Assembly (NCBI RefSeq): GCF_001456115.1
Contig: NZ_CP013264.1
Coordinates: forward strand, 2,746,501 to 2,810,500
Direction of reading: 5' to 3'
Length of the DNA: 64,000 nt
DNA from: Sphingobium baderi
Lineage (GTDB): Bacteria > Pseudomonadota > Alphaproteobacteria > Sphingomonadales > Sphingomonadaceae
Within the stretch, counting starts at the first letter, position 1. Each line of letters begins with the position of its first letter. The translations under genes were made by a program, and so were the position numbers. Below the pieces are notes generated by a model. It made no database searches. It saw only the letters and a list, made by a program, of their open reading frames with translations, and was not told where the DNA came from. Shown here piece after piece: positions 7,997-20,157 of the stretch.

Positions 7997-10062
7997 GGCG
8001 CGCTGGCCGGATTTGAGCCCGGAGGCGGCGGCGCATCATTATCGTCTTCCGGAGCCGTGCCGGGCACAGACGACATTGGCGGTGTGGTTGCGTGGGCCGC
8101 ATTGCTGGCTTCGGGGGCTGGGACTTCACCCTTCTTGATTGCATTGGAAAGGCGAAACGCGGCGGTTTGCCGCGCCAGACGCTCTGCGGGCGTGCCGCCC
8201 CAGCCTTTTTCCAGCGTTTCTAGCTTTTCCGTCGCTTTCTTCGGGTCGAAGAGGAAGGACAAGGTATCGCTACAGATCATTGGCGCGTCTTCAACCCGGT
8301 TGATGTGACCGCCATGCTCGATGATGCAGCCCACCGCGTAGCGCGGATTGTCGAATGGAACGAAGCCCTGAAACAAGGCGTGGTCGCGCAGCTTGAAGGG
8401 CAAGGAGGCATTGCCGCGTACGCCGCCTGCGCGTTCGGACATGGAGATTCTGCGAACTTGGGCTGTGCCGGTTTTACCGGCGATCATCACTCCCGGGATG
8501 TTCATACGCGCCGCGCCACCCGTTCCACCGCCGTTCACCACCGCGCTCATCGCGTCGCGGATGACGACCAGATGGCCTTCATTGACGCCGACCGGCTCGG
8601 CTTCGGGGCGATCGGCGCCATGGATGAAATTGGGCATGAGTTGCCTGCCCGTGGCCAGCCGCGCCGCCATCACCGCCATCTGGAGCGGGTTGATCAGCAT
8701 ATAGCCCTGACCGATGGTGGCATTGACCGTGTCATATACCTGCCATTGCTGCCCATATTTCTTGAGCTTCCAGGCAGGGTCCGGCACCGTTCCATAGCTC
8801 TGGCTGGGAAAGGGCAGGGGGAATTTCTGTCCCATGCCCACGCGTCGCGCCATGCTGGCGATCCGGTCCATGCCAATGCGCTGGGCCATCTGATAGAAAT
8901 AGATGTCGCAGCTTTGGGCAATGGCGGTCCGCATGTTGACCGCGCCATGACCGCGCCTTTTGTGGCAGTGGAACAATGTGTTGCCAACTCTGATCGCGCC
9001 CGCGCAGGTCACTGTTTCGGACGGTTGGACACCCGCTTCCAGTAGTGCGAGCGCTACCATGGGTTTGACGGTAGAGCCCGGCGGATATAGCCCCTGCAAC
9101 GTTTTGTTACGCAGTGGGACATGATCGTCCTTCGACAGCATTTCCCATTCCAGGTGACTGATGCCGTCGGAAAAACTGTTGGGATCGAAACTGGGCATGG
9201 ACGCCATGGCCAGCACATCGCCGTTGCGGCAATCGAGAATGACGACGGAACCGCTCTGCGTGGCAAGGCGCCGGCCCGCATATTCCTGCAATCCGGCGTC
9301 AATTGTCAGGCGGATGGTGTTGCCGGGCATATCCGGCCGGGTGGTCAGTTCACGCACGATCTTGCCACGCGCTGTGACTTCGACCCGCTTGGCGCCCGGT
9401 TTCCCGGTCAGTTCCCTATCGAACGACCGTTCCAGACCATCCTTGCCGACCTTGAAGCCAGGTGTGATGAGCAGCGGGTCCTTGCGTTCTTCATATTCCT
9501 TGGCGGAAGCCGCGCCGACATAGCCCAGCAAATGCCCCACGGACGCTCCCGCCGGATAATAGCGAGAAAAGCCCTGGCTGGGCGCGACGCCGGGCAGGTC
9601 GGGCAAGCGGACGCTGACGGCAGCATATTGATCGTAGGTCAGCTTGTCCGCGACCTGCACCGGGCGGAATCCGGGCGATTTGTCCAACTCTTCCTTGATC
9701 CGCTCGATTTCATCCGACTCCAGCGCCAGCAGTGCGGCAAGGCTGCGGATGGTGCCTTCGGCATCCTTCACCCGCTCAGGGATCAGGTCGACACGGAAAT
9801 CGGTGCGGTTATTGGCCAGCGGCCGGCCATTCCTGTCTATGATCCATCCACGACGCGGCGGAATGAGCGTCAAATTGACGCGGTTGCTTTCCGACAGGAG
9901 CTTGTATTTCTCATTCTCCGCCACGCTGATCCACGCCATGCGTCCAGCCAGCAACAGGCCAAAACCGCCTTGCAGCCCGCCCACTACCATGGCCCGACGC
10001 GTGAAGGTGAAGGACTGGGTGGCTTCCGTGACGATCTTGCGCTTGGAACGGGGAAATTTCAT
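7993..10062 (-). CDS. mrdA: Penicillin-binding protein 2, peptidoglycan transpeptidase
   Basis: 689 aa from the ATG at 10062, which overlaps the mreD stop as ATGA; an upstream in-frame extension exists but would overlap mreD heavily and lacks family similarity. One N-terminal membrane anchor (residues about 23-48), a PBP dimer domain starting at PPRRGWIIDRNG, then the transpeptidase domain with the active-site S330-T-V-K333, the SxN-type motif S-C-D in AQSCDIYF and KTG in AGKTGTAQV. It cross-links peptidoglycan during cell elongation together with RodA. The Pro/Ala-rich C-terminal tail of about 35 residues is species-variable. Confidence 0.96.
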   Translation of the reverse strand: MKFPRSKRKIVTEATQSFTFTRRAMVVGGLQGGFGLLLAGRMAWISVAENEKYKLLSESNRVNLTLIPPRRGWIIDRNGRPLANNRTDFRVDLIPERVKDAEGTIRSLAALLALESDEIERIKEELDKSPGFRPVQVADKLTYDQYAAVSVRLPDLPGVAPSQGFSRYYPAGASVGHLLGYVGAASAKEYEERKDPLLITPGFKVGKDGLERSFDRELTGKPGAKRVEVTARGKIVRELTTRPDMPGNTIRLTIDAGLQEYAGRRLATQSGSVVILDCRNGDVLAMASMPSFDPNSFSDGISHLEWEMLSKDDHVPLRNKTLQGLYPPGSTVKPMVALALLEAGVQPSETVTCAGAIRVGNTLFHCHKRRGHGAVNMRTAIAQSCDIYFYQMAQRIGMDRIASMARRVGMGQKFPLPFPSQSYGTVPDPAWKLKKYGQQWQVYDTVNATIGQGYMLINPLQMAVMAARLATGRQLMPNFIHGADRPEAEPVGVNEGHLVVIRDAMSAVVNGGGTGGAARMNIPGVMIAGKTGTAQVRRISMSERAGGVRGNASLPFKLRDHALFQGFVPFDNPRYAVGCIIEHGGHINRVEDAPMICSDTLSFLFDPKKATEKLETLEKGWGGTPAERLARQTAAFRLSNAIKKGEVPAPEASNAAHATTPPMSSVPGTAPEDDNDAPPPPGSNPASAP

Positions 10063-10586
10063 GCCATCACGCGCCAGCTGTCTATCCGGGCGCATTGCCG
10101 CACGATGAAGGGAAAAAGCAATATCGTCCAGAACATCTGCGGCGCGACCAGTATCAGCTTGATTTCTCCTCCACCGGTGATGCGCGCGAAGAATACGCCT
10201 CCAGCGAGGCAGAAGATAATCGCGACCGAAGCGATAAGCCAGTCCTGCCGATAGCCGCGCCACACCATTCTGTGTTCGATGGCGTCGATGCCGATCAGGG
10301 TCAGTGTCCAAAGACACATGGCGGAACCAATAGGTTGCCCGCTCAACATGTCATCGAACAGCCCCAGCGGCAGTCCGATCCATGCTCTCCACAATTCGGG
10401 GCGCAATAACCGCCAGGCGAGCAGAATCAGAAGGCCAAAGGGCGGCATGGACGGAAATTGAGCAATTACCGGCAGGGCCGTGACCATCGATCCCACCAGG
10501 ACAGTGATGACCGGCGTGCCGGTCAAGCGGAAACGGGAAGGATGGCGGCCAAGTCGGGTGGCATGGTTAAGATGCCGGTCGATCAT
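10059..10586 (-). CDS. mreD: Rod shape-determining protein MreD
   Basis: 175 aa, about five hydrophobic segments, matching the small polytopic MreD family. PLGLFDDMLSGQPIGSAM is the recognisable conserved part. It sits between mreC and mrdA with ATGA overlaps on both sides, implying translational coupling. It is an inner-membrane component of the elongasome that binds MreC. Sequence conservation in this family is low; the call rests equally on position. Confidence 0.93.
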   Translation of the reverse strand: MIDRHLNHATRLGRHPSRFRLTGTPVITVLVGSMVTALPVIAQFPSMPPFGLLILLAWRLLRPELWRAWIGLPLGLFDDMLSGQPIGSAMCLWTLTLIGIDAIEHRMVWRGYRQDWLIASVAIIFCLAGGVFFARITGGGEIKLILVAPQMFWTILLFPFIVRQCARIDSWRVMA

Positions 10587-11497
10587 CGGGCCGCCGCATT
10601 TTCTGCGGCGGGCGCCTCTTGCTCAACGGGGGCGTTGGCTTCAGAACGGGTCACGACCTGCTCGAAAGCGCGCTCCACGACGACGGCATCCACGCGCGAA
10701 GGGTTGGCGAGCGGGACGCCATAGCCGATTTCACCTTGTACGCGGACCACCACAGCAACGGGAATATTGGGCTGATAGATGCCGCCTATGCCGGACGTGA
10801 CCAGCAGGTCGCCGGGCTTGAAAGGGTTGCGCCCTGCCGACAATGCGCGGATTTCCAATGTGCCGTCGCCAAGACCCGTTGAAATCGCCGGAATATTATC
10901 GTTGGCGCGCCGCACCGGAACGATATTGCTGCTGTCGGTCAGCAATAGCACTTCGGCCGTGTTGGGTGTTGTGATGTGCACACGCCCGATCAGTCCTTCG
11001 GGAGCACGCACCGGCATTCCGGTCTTCAACCCTTGCCAGCTGCCCGCATTCAGCCGCGCGAAACGCCGCGTACTGCTGGAAGAGGAACTGATGAGGCGGG
11101 CGGCAAGCAGCTCGCTTCCATCTTCATCCACCAGTTTCAACAGCTTCTTCAGCCGCGTATTTTCCTGCGCGACAGCCTTCGCTTCGATGATGAGGTTGCG
11201 ATCCGCTTCCACTTGCCGGCGCAATGCGACATTCTGTGTGCCGGCGCGCCAATAGGCGGCCAGCACTTCATCCAGGGACGCCGCTCCGCTAACCATGTGG
11301 CGAAGGCCTGTGGACATCGGACGCGTCAATTCGGCCGCGCCGGTTCGGATAGCGGCAAAACCCGTGGGATCGAATATGGCGACTACCACCAGCAGCAGGC
11401 CGACGACCGCGCCAGTCACCGCCACCACATAGCTGGCGAACAGGCTATATTGCGCCTTCCGGTTATGGCCGGGGCGTCGGCTGGGTGGCCGCGCCAT
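10583..11497 (-). CDS. mreC: Rod shape-determining protein MreC
   Basis: 304 aa with a single N-terminal membrane segment (about residues 18-42), a helical coiled-coil stretch (about 70-115, with ENTRLKKLLKLV), and the beta-rich periplasmic MreC domain (RLNAGSWQGLKTGMPV, GLIGRV, VLLLTDSSNIVPV, LLVTSGIGGIYQPNIPV). It bridges cytoplasmic MreB to PBP2/RodA in the periplasm. The last 30 residues are Ala/Glu-rich and likely disordered. It begins 18 bp after the mreB stop. Confidence 0.96.
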   Translation of the reverse strand: MARPPSRRPGHNRKAQYSLFASYVVAVTGAVVGLLLVVVAIFDPTGFAAIRTGAAELTRPMSTGLRHMVSGAASLDEVLAAYWRAGTQNVALRRQVEADRNLIIEAKAVAQENTRLKKLLKLVDEDGSELLAARLISSSSSSTRRFARLNAGSWQGLKTGMPVRAPEGLIGRVHITTPNTAEVLLLTDSSNIVPVRRANDNIPAISTGLGDGTLEIRALSAGRNPFKPGDLLVTSGIGGIYQPNIPVAVVVRVQGEIGYGVPLANPSRVDAVVVERAFEQVVTRSEANAPVEQEAPAAENAAAR

Positions 11498-11515
11498 CTC
11501 TTGTTCCCCTGTGCC

Positions 11516-12565
<1,050 letters not shown>

Positions 12566-12652
12566 TTATCCTGTTCAGCCTGCCCTTGACCGACGAAAAA
12601 AAGCTGGGGCTGTGGGTCGCGGAAAGCGCTCGCTTGGGCTAGTCACTAACTA

Positions 12653-14428
12653 ATGTCAATACGCCGTCTGCCCGAACATCTGGTCAATCGCATCGCCGCG
12701 GGCGAAGTGGTCGAACGACCCGCCAGCGCGCTCAAGGAAATCGTTGAAAACGCACTGGATGCCGGAGCGAGACGGATCGTCATCCGCTTGTCCAATGGCG
12801 GGCTTGATCGCGTGGAGGTCAGCGACGACGGCTGCGGCATGGATTCGGGCGAAATCGCGCTCGCGCTGGAACGTCATGCAACCTCCAAGCTGCCCGATGA
12901 CGCAATCGAGAATGTCGCGACACTCGGCTTTCGGGGGGAGGCGCTTCCATCCATCGCCAGCGTGGCCCGACTGTCGATAGACAGCCGCCCGCATGGGATG
13001 GACGGTTGGAATCGCACGGTGGATAATGGCGCAGTGGTGAGCGAAGGCCCCGCAGCGCTCCCACCCGGAACACGCGTGGTGATGGAAGAGCTTTTCGCCC
13101 GTGTGCCGGCGCGCCGCAAATTTCTGCGCTCTTCCAAGTCCGAATATGCCGCCTGCATGGATGTCGTCCGCCGACTGGCGATGGCGCACCCCTCCGTTGC
13201 CTTCAGCCTGGAGCATGACGGGCGCCGCATATTGAACGTGCAGGAAGGGGATTCGCGGGAGGACCGCGTGGCCGCACTCACCGACCGGGCGCTGGCGGAC
13301 AATCATGTCATCATCTCGCTGGAGCGGGAAGGGGTGCGCCTGTCGGGCGTGGCGTCGATCCCAACCTATCATCGCGGCGTCGGCGATCATCAGTTTCTGT
13401 TCGTGAACGGCCGACCGGTGCGCGATCGACTGCTGGTGGGGGCGGTCCGCGGCGCCTATGCCGACATGCTGGCGCGTGACAGGCATCCGGTGGTCGCCCT
13501 GTTTTTGGACGTGCCGCCGCTGGAGGTCGATGTGAACGTCCATCCGGCCAAGACGGAGGTGCGCTTCCGCGATCCAGCAATGATCCGGGGCATGATCGTA
13601 TCCGGCCTCCGCCGCGCGCTGGATGCGGAAGGCTTCCGCGCCGTTCAACATGCCGATCCCGCTGCGCTTTCGGCCTGGAAAAGCGAGCCTATATCCCCAA
13701 CGCCGATCAGTGCCATGCCCATCTTCGAGGCGGCAAATGCCAGCGCGTCTGCGTCCCCCATCTTCGCGGATCGGCGCGCCAGTTTCTTCACGCCCCCGCC
13801 GCAGGCTCGCGCCGAAACTGCCGCAGCGCCTGCGCCGGAAGGCCAGAATTTTCCTCTCGGCGTTGCGCGTGGGCAAGTGGCGCGCACCTATATCGTTGCG
13901 GAAGCGGAGGACGGCCTCGTCATTGTCGACCAGCACGCGGCGCATGAGCGGTTGACGCTGGAACGGATGCGCCGCGCGATGGAAGGGCAAGGGGTGGCTT
14001 CACAGGCGCTCCTTCTTCCAGAAGTCGTCGAACTGGACGAACCTGCCTGCGACCGGTTGGAGGCGCGGGTGCCGGAATTGCGCGAATTTGGTCTGGAACT
14101 GGAGCGTTTCGGTCCCTCGGCCATGTTGGTGCGCGCTATTCCCGCGATTTTGGGGCAGGCCGACGCACAGGGGCTCGTCACCGATCTGGCGGACGATCTG
14201 GCCGCATATGACAGCGCGCTTTCGCTCAAGGAGCGTCTCGACCTCATTGCCGCGACCATGGCCTGCCATGGATCCGTGCGCGCGGGTCGGGTGCTGAGCG
14301 TGGCGGAAATGAACGCCCTCCTGCGTGAGATGGAAGTCACGCCCCGTAGCGGCCAGTGCAACCATGGCCGCCCCACATGGGTGAAGCTGGGCCATGGCGA
14401 CATCGAAAAGCTGTTCGGAAGGAAATGA
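12653..14428 (+). CDS. mutL: DNA mismatch repair protein MutL
   Basis: 591 aa. GHKL ATPase motifs: ERPASALKEIVENALDAGA (motif I, catalytic Glu), DDGCGMD (II), GFRGEALPSIASV (III). A Pro/Ala-rich linker spans about 340-400. The C-terminal dimerisation domain contains D426-QHAAHERLTLE, matching the DQHA(x)2E(x)4E metal-binding motif of endonuclease-type MutL, and QCNHGRPT at about 568. So this is a nicking MutL, as expected in a bacterium without a MutH pathway. Starts with ATG after TCACTAACTA, with no strong ribosome-binding site visible. Confidence 0.97.
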   Translation: MSIRRLPEHLVNRIAAGEVVERPASALKEIVENALDAGARRIVIRLSNGGLDRVEVSDDGCGMDSGEIALALERHATSKLPDDAIENVATLGFRGEALPSIASVARLSIDSRPHGMDGWNRTVDNGAVVSEGPAALPPGTRVVMEELFARVPARRKFLRSSKSEYAACMDVVRRLAMAHPSVAFSLEHDGRRILNVQEGDSREDRVAALTDRALADNHVIISLEREGVRLSGVASIPTYHRGVGDHQFLFVNGRPVRDRLLVGAVRGAYADMLARDRHPVVALFLDVPPLEVDVNVHPAKTEVRFRDPAMIRGMIVSGLRRALDAEGFRAVQHADPAALSAWKSEPISPTPISAMPIFEAANASASASPIFADRRASFFTPPPQARAETAAAPAPEGQNFPLGVARGQVARTYIVAEAEDGLVIVDQHAAHERLTLERMRRAMEGQGVASQALLLPEVVELDEPACDRLEARVPELREFGLELERFGPSAMLVRAIPAILGQADAQGLVTDLADDLAAYDSALSLKERLDLIAATMACHGSVRAGRVLSVAEMNALLREMEVTPRSGQCNHGRPTWVKLGHGDIEKLFGRK

Positions 14429-14430
14429 GG

Positions 14431-14982
14431 ATGAAGCATTTTCCAAACATGCTGATGCTCGGCATATTTTCCATCCCGCTATCGGCCTTCGCGCAGACGA
14501 GCGAGAAATCGGCCTGTGAAAGCCCAACGCCGCTTGCCGAGCCATGGACGAGTTGGACGCAAAGCGGGGCCGTCATCGCGGGAGGAGATAGTGTCAGCGC
14601 GCCTCCCCTTATCCTCGGAAAACCTGTAATGGCAACGCTTCGACCATCAGCTTATGTGCACTATGCAGTAATTCCCGACAAAGGCGCTGGTCAGGGGCAG
14701 GGCGGTCTTTTTACTTTGTCGCTCAGGGTTCCGGCACATGTCGGCATCGCGTTGTCCGATGCGGCTTGGGTCGATGTGGTCGATAACAAGTCTACGGTTG
14801 TGGCAGCGGACCATGGTCATGGTCCCGACTGTTCGGGCATCCGCAAGATCGTCTGGTTCGATCTGCGGGAGGGCCTGCACCTTGTCCAGATTGCCGGTGC
14901 GCCGGGACAGGAAATCCGTATCATGGCTGCGGATGCGTTGGCCAACCTGCCTGCGCCGCAGCCGGACGACGAAGATTTTTAG
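14431..14982 (+). CDS. Secreted hypothetical protein downstream of mutL
   Basis: 183 aa from ATG 14431, preceded by AAGGA with 6 bases spacing; an ATG at 14425 overlapping the mutL stop is the alternative. The N-terminus is a Sec signal peptide ending AFA-Q (residues about 1-20). The mature part has AHGHGPDCSGIRK-like text (here DHGHGPDCSGIRKIVWFD) and a beta-rich pattern ending in an acidic tail. Similar small exported proteins occur in sphingomonads, sometimes labelled homogentisate dioxygenase; the size and leader make that label implausible. Function unknown; probably co-transcribed with mutL. Confidence 0.8.
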   Translation: MKHFPNMLMLGIFSIPLSAFAQTSEKSACESPTPLAEPWTSWTQSGAVIAGGDSVSAPPLILGKPVMATLRPSAYVHYAVIPDKGAGQGQGGLFTLSLRVPAHVGIALSDAAWVDVVDNKSTVVAADHGHGPDCSGIRKIVWFDLREGLHLVQIAGAPGQEIRIMAADALANLPAPQPDDEDF

Positions 14983-14991
14983 GGAGGATTT

Positions 14992-15459
14992 TCAGGCGGC
15001 GGTGGGCCGGGTCCGCGCCATGGTAATAGGAATCATGGTCAACACGGGTTCGTCGTGTTGATTGAACAGCATGACCTTCGATTTCACGATGCCCATTTCC
15101 GGGCGGCTTCGTGATGCCGATGTCTCGATGATTTCCGCCGTGCCACGAAGCGTGTCATCGGGACGGACTGGCCTTAGCCAGCGCAATTCGTCAATGCCGA
15201 TGCCGCCAAGGCTCGCTTCCTGCCAGCCATGTTTCTGCATCTCGGTCAGAAACATCTTCATATAGAGCGCCAACGTGTGCCAGCCGCTGGCGATGATGCT
15301 GCCGAAATGGGTTTCGGCCGCGGCCTCGTCTGAGAGGTGAAAGGGCTGGAAGTCATATTTGGCCGCGAACTCGATCACTTCCTCGCGATCGACCGTCAAC
15401 GGACCGAAGCTGATGCTGTCGCCCAGTTTTATATCTTCGAAATAGATGGCTTCGCTCAT
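14992..15459 (-). CDS. MaoC-like hot-dog dehydratase
   Basis: 155 aa starting at the ATG of MSEAIYFED (15459); an upstream in-frame extension of 8 residues is less likely. Single hot-dog fold of the MaoC/R-hydratase type: YFEDIKLGD at the start, DFQPFHLSDEAA with the catalytic Asp/His region, SGWHTLALYMKM, and RPVRPDDTLRG later. Members hydrate enoyl-CoA thioesters; this one has no fatty-acid gene beside it. It converges with the mutL-side unit with 9 bp between stops. Confidence 0.88.
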   Translation of the reverse strand: MSEAIYFEDIKLGDSISFGPLTVDREEVIEFAAKYDFQPFHLSDEAAAETHFGSIIASGWHTLALYMKMFLTEMQKHGWQEASLGGIGIDELRWLRPVRPDDTLRGTAEIIETSASRSRPEMGIVKSKVMLFNQHDEPVLTMIPITMARTRPTAA

Positions 15460-15536
15460 GCCTGGTTCCGTTTTCTTCTGCAACGAAGGCGGAGGTAAAG
15501 ATGCTTTACGTTCGCGTCAAGTGAATCAAGGTCGAG

Positions 15537-16055
15537 CTAGTCGATCCAGCGCCGCAAAAGCTGCCAGGCTTCGGCCTTCTTTTCACGCGGCATGGAGGCG
15601 TAAGCGCCGCTGGAAGAGGGCAGGTCAATCAGCGCCAATCCGCTATCCTCGCCAATCTGCCGCCTCCCATGGAGCGCGGCTGTTTTTCCGTTGAAGGCGA
15701 TTGCGCGCAACATGGGAAACCGCGACACAAAGATAGGAAGGTCGCGCAATTCCGCGCCCCGGATCGCGCTGTCCAGACTGCCTTCCCGATCCGCGCTTTC
15801 GATGACGTCCCACAAGCCCACGCCTCGCATCCGCAGCCTTTTGAGACGCATTGCGTATGGCAAGCCGCGCAAATCCTCACCCAGCACGTCGCCGAGCAGC
15901 GACCAGAAGGCATTGCCGCGATGGGCATAATATTCCCCCTGTCGGATCGAGGCGTCGCCGGGCAGGCTGCCGAGGATCAGCAGGCGTGTATTTTCATCCA
16001 CGCTGGGGGGAAAAGCCGCCTTGCGCTGCGCCGGCATCTGTCCGGGACGCAGCAT
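15537..16055 (-). CDS. DNA-deoxyinosine (hypoxanthine) glycosylase, UDG family 6
   Basis: 172 aa. LLILGSLPGDASIRQGEYYAH (LILGSLPGD, then GEYYAHRGNAFW) is the diagnostic N-terminal region of family 6 uracil-DNA-glycosylase-fold enzymes that excise hypoxanthine; VGLWDVIESADREGSLD and LPSSSGAYASM follow the family pattern. Begins 6 bp after ychF ends on the same strand, so likely translated from the same mRNA. Confusable with Mug-type G:T/U glycosylases; the N-terminal motif favours HDG. Confidence 0.85.
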   Translation of the reverse strand: MLRPGQMPAQRKAAFPPSVDENTRLLILGSLPGDASIRQGEYYAHRGNAFWSLLGDVLGEDLRGLPYAMRLKRLRMRGVGLWDVIESADREGSLDSAIRGAELRDLPIFVSRFPMLRAIAFNGKTAALHGRRQIGEDSGLALIDLPSSSGAYASMPREKKAEAWQLLRRWID

Positions 16056-16061
16056 GCCGGA

Positions 16062-17162
16062 TCAGACGTTGAAGCGGAACAGCATGATGTCGCCGTCCTG
16101 CGTCACATAATCCTTGCCTTCGGAGCGCCACTTGCCCGCTTCCTTGGCCCCGGCCTCGCCGTTGAATTGGACATAGTCGGCATAGGCCATGGTTTCGGCC
16201 CGTATGAAGCCCTTCTCGAAATCGGAATGGATCGCGCCCGCCGCCTGCGGAGCCTTCGATCCCTGCGTCACCGTCCAGGCCCGCGCTTCCTTCGGCCCCA
16301 CGGTGAAGAAGGTTATGAGGCCCAACAACTCATATCCCGCCCGGATGATCCGCGCGAGGCCCGCTTCGGCAAGGCCCAAGGCTTCAAGATATTCGGCGCG
16401 TTCCTCCACCGGCATGGTGATGAGTTCCGCCTCGATCGCGGCGGACACGATCACCGCCTTGGCGCCTTCCGCAGTGGCCTTTTCGAACACGCGCGCGCTA
16501 TGGGCGTTGCCCTCCGCGGCCGCCTCTTCCTCGACATTGCAGACATAGAGAACGGGCTTGGCTGTCAGCAGTTGCGCCTGATGGAAGAGCCGTTCTTCCT
16601 CGTCGTCGCGGGGCTGCGTCAGCCGCGCAGGCTTGCCGTCGCGCAGCAGGTCCAACGCCTGCCCCAGCACGGACGCGGCGGCTTTCGCCTCCTTGTCGCC
16701 CTGCGCCGCTTTTTTGGCGAAGGCAGGCACCCGCTTTTCCAGGCTTTCAAGGTCCGCCAGCATCAATTCCGTTTCGACCGTCTCTGCGTCGGCGATGGGA
16801 TCGACCTTGCCGTCTACATGGGTAATGTCGTCATCCTCGAAGCAGCGCAGCACATGGACGATGGCGTCCACCTCGCGGATATTGGCAAGGAACTGGTTCC
16901 CCAGCCCTTCGCCCTTGGATGCACCGCGCACCAGCCCCGCAATATCGACAAAGGCAAGCTGCGTTTCGATGATCTTGGCCGATCCGCCGATCTTCGCGAT
17001 GGTCTGCAACCGCTCGTCCGGCACCGCGACCTGCCCGACATTGGGTTCGATGGTGCAAAAGGGATAGTTCGCCGCCTGCGCCGCCTGCGTTTCGGTAAGC
17101 GCATTGAACAGAGTGGATTTCCCCACATTGGGAAGCCCGACGATACCGCAACGAAAACCCAT
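16062..17162 (-). CDS. ychF: Redox-regulated ribosome-binding ATPase YchF
   Basis: 366 aa from the ATG of MGFRCGIVG at 17162; the frame stays open upstream but the family starts here. P-loop GLPNVGKST at residues 9-17, DIAGLVRGASKGEGLGN as switch region, NVEE in place of NKxD, which explains ATP rather than GTP preference, and a C-terminal TGS-like domain (FFTVGPKEARAW, GAIHSDFEKGFIRAE). Binds ribosomes. Divergent from the DUF983 gene. Confidence 0.97.
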   Translation of the reverse strand: MGFRCGIVGLPNVGKSTLFNALTETQAAQAANYPFCTIEPNVGQVAVPDERLQTIAKIGGSAKIIETQLAFVDIAGLVRGASKGEGLGNQFLANIREVDAIVHVLRCFEDDDITHVDGKVDPIADAETVETELMLADLESLEKRVPAFAKKAAQGDKEAKAAASVLGQALDLLRDGKPARLTQPRDDEEERLFHQAQLLTAKPVLYVCNVEEEAAAEGNAHSARVFEKATAEGAKAVIVSAAIEAELITMPVEERAEYLEALGLAEAGLARIIRAGYELLGLITFFTVGPKEARAWTVTQGSKAPQAAGAIHSDFEKGFIRAETMAYADYVQFNGEAGAKEAGKWRSEGKDYVTQDGDIMLFRFNV

Positions 17163-17309
17163 GGAACTGCCTTCATGTCTGGATGATGGCCGCGCCGATA
17201 GCCTTTTCCCGCCCGCTTGGCCAGCCTGCCTCGCAGGGGGTAGGACAAAAGGCGCAATTGCAATATCTGCCTTATGGTCCCAGCGGGACCCGAGCTTGAG
17301 GAGGCTGCA

Positions 17310-17762
17310 ATGACCCAGGATGACCAGCAGATGTTCGTGGACGAAGCCGGAAGGCGCTGGCCCCGGCGCCCCGCGCATGAAACGGGTCCTTTTGGCCGCT
17401 GCCCGCGCTGTGGAGAAGGGCATATCTTCACTGGGTTCCTGAAGATCCGCGACCATTGCGATGTGTGCGGCCTTGATTATTCTTTCGCTGATCCGGCTGA
17501 CGGCCCTGCGGTCTTTGTCCAGCTTTTCGCCTGCGTGCCGGGTGTCATCTTTATTGTGATGCTGGAAATCATGGCGCGGCCGGGTCTCTGGATTCATTTG
17601 GCAGTCGGCGTGCCCGTGCTGATCCTGACTACCATTTTGCCGTTGCGTCCTATCAAGGGATGGCTAGTCGCCGCGCAGTTCACCAACAAGGCGCAGGAAG
17701 CGGGTACGGCCGAGCTGTGGGCCAGGTTGCACGGCACCAAGGGAGAGGGCCCCAACGCCTGA
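17310..17762 (+). CDS. DUF983 membrane protein with two zinc-ribbon CxxC pairs
   Basis: 150 aa. FGRCPRCGEGHIFTGFLK and HCDVCGLDYS give two CxxC pairs (likely one zinc site), followed by two hydrophobic segments (VFVQLFACVPGVIFIVML and IHLAVGVPVLILTTILPL) and a short basic tail. This is the standard DUF983 layout; function is unknown, although in other bacteria the family sits near cytochrome oxidase genes, which is not the case here. ATG at 17310 follows GAGGAG. Confidence 0.9.
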   Translation: MTQDDQQMFVDEAGRRWPRRPAHETGPFGRCPRCGEGHIFTGFLKIRDHCDVCGLDYSFADPADGPAVFVQLFACVPGVIFIVMLEIMARPGLWIHLAVGVPVLILTTILPLRPIKGWLVAAQFTNKAQEAGTAELWARLHGTKGEGPNA

Positions 17763-17766
17763 CCCG

Positions 17767-19419
<1,653 letters not shown>

Positions 19420-19501
19420 TTAATGCCTTATGGCCTGCCGTGCGCTTCTTGTGCAATGCGGAACGGCGCCATTCCGGCGCTGCAAAGAGGCTGGCTGCCG
19501 C

Positions 19502-20071
19502 TCAATCGGCCATCCGCAGCGCTACTTCGTTCATGAAACGCGCGTCGTCGCCCTTCGCCAGCCACTCCGCCTCCGCGCCGATCGCGCCTAACATGTCGGA
19601 AAGAGCGTCCATCTCGCTCTTGTGGTAATTGCCAAGGACATAACCGTGCACCCGGTCCTTATGCCCCGGATGCCCGATGCCGATTCGCACGCGCCGGAAA
19701 TCCGCGCCGATATGCGCGTCGGTTGAACGCAGGCCGTTGTGCCCGGCATTGCCGCCGCCGCGCTTCACCTTCACCTTCATTGGGGTAAGGTCGAGTTCGT
19801 CATGAAACACAGTTACGTCTTCCGGTGCCAGCTTGTAGAAGCGCATGGCTTCGCCCACGGACCGGCCGCTTTCGTTCATGAAGGTCGCCGGTTTCAGGAG
19901 GAGGATCTTTTCGTTGCCGATCCGGCCTTCTTGCACCCAGCCCTGAAATTGTTTTTTTACGGGGGTAAAGCGATGCAGGTCCGCGATCACGTCCGCCGCC
20001 ATGAAGCCGACATTGTGCCGCTGCATTGCATATTGGGGACCGGGATTGCCAAGGCCTACCCAGATCTGCAT
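19502..20071 (-). CDS. pth: Peptidyl-tRNA hydrolase
   Basis: 189 aa. Releases tRNA from prematurely dissociated peptidyl-tRNA. GLGNPGPQYAMQRHNVGF holds catalytic H19, KPATFMNESGRSV and FHDELDLTPMKVKVKRGG (Asp) and GNAGHNGLRS are canonical. It lies downstream of rplY on the same strand, the usual alphaproteobacterial pair, but separated by a good terminator. Confidence 0.98.
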   Translation of the reverse strand: MQIWVGLGNPGPQYAMQRHNVGFMAADVIADLHRFTPVKKQFQGWVQEGRIGNEKILLLKPATFMNESGRSVGEAMRFYKLAPEDVTVFHDELDLTPMKVKVKRGGGNAGHNGLRSTDAHIGADFRRVRIGIGHPGHKDRVHGYVLGNYHKSEMDALSDMLGAIGAEAEWLAKGDDARFMNEVALRMAD

Positions 20072-20085
20072 CGTCCCATGCTCCC

Positions 20086-20123
20086 GAAAAGAAAATCCCG
20101 CCCGCCGGGTAGGCGGACGGGAT
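20086..20123 (-). terminator. Rho-independent terminator after rplY
   Basis: Minus strand: ATCCCGTCCGCC, loop TACCC, GGCGGGCGGGAT (20123-20095; one mismatch or G-U), followed by TTTTCTTTTC (20095-20086). This is a strong stem with a T-rich tail, so pth downstream probably depends on read-through or its own promoter. Confidence 0.85.
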
Positions 20124-20157
20124 CGGAATTTCCAGCCCTCTGGCGGAAAGGAAAGGC

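Noticed and set aside
12656..13990. Long minus-strand ORF opposite mutL
   Set aside because: Antisense shadow in high-G+C DNA; mutL is certain.
15669..17186. 505-codon plus-strand ORF opposite ychF
   Set aside because: Shadow of ychF and the glycosylase gene, without protein-like motifs.
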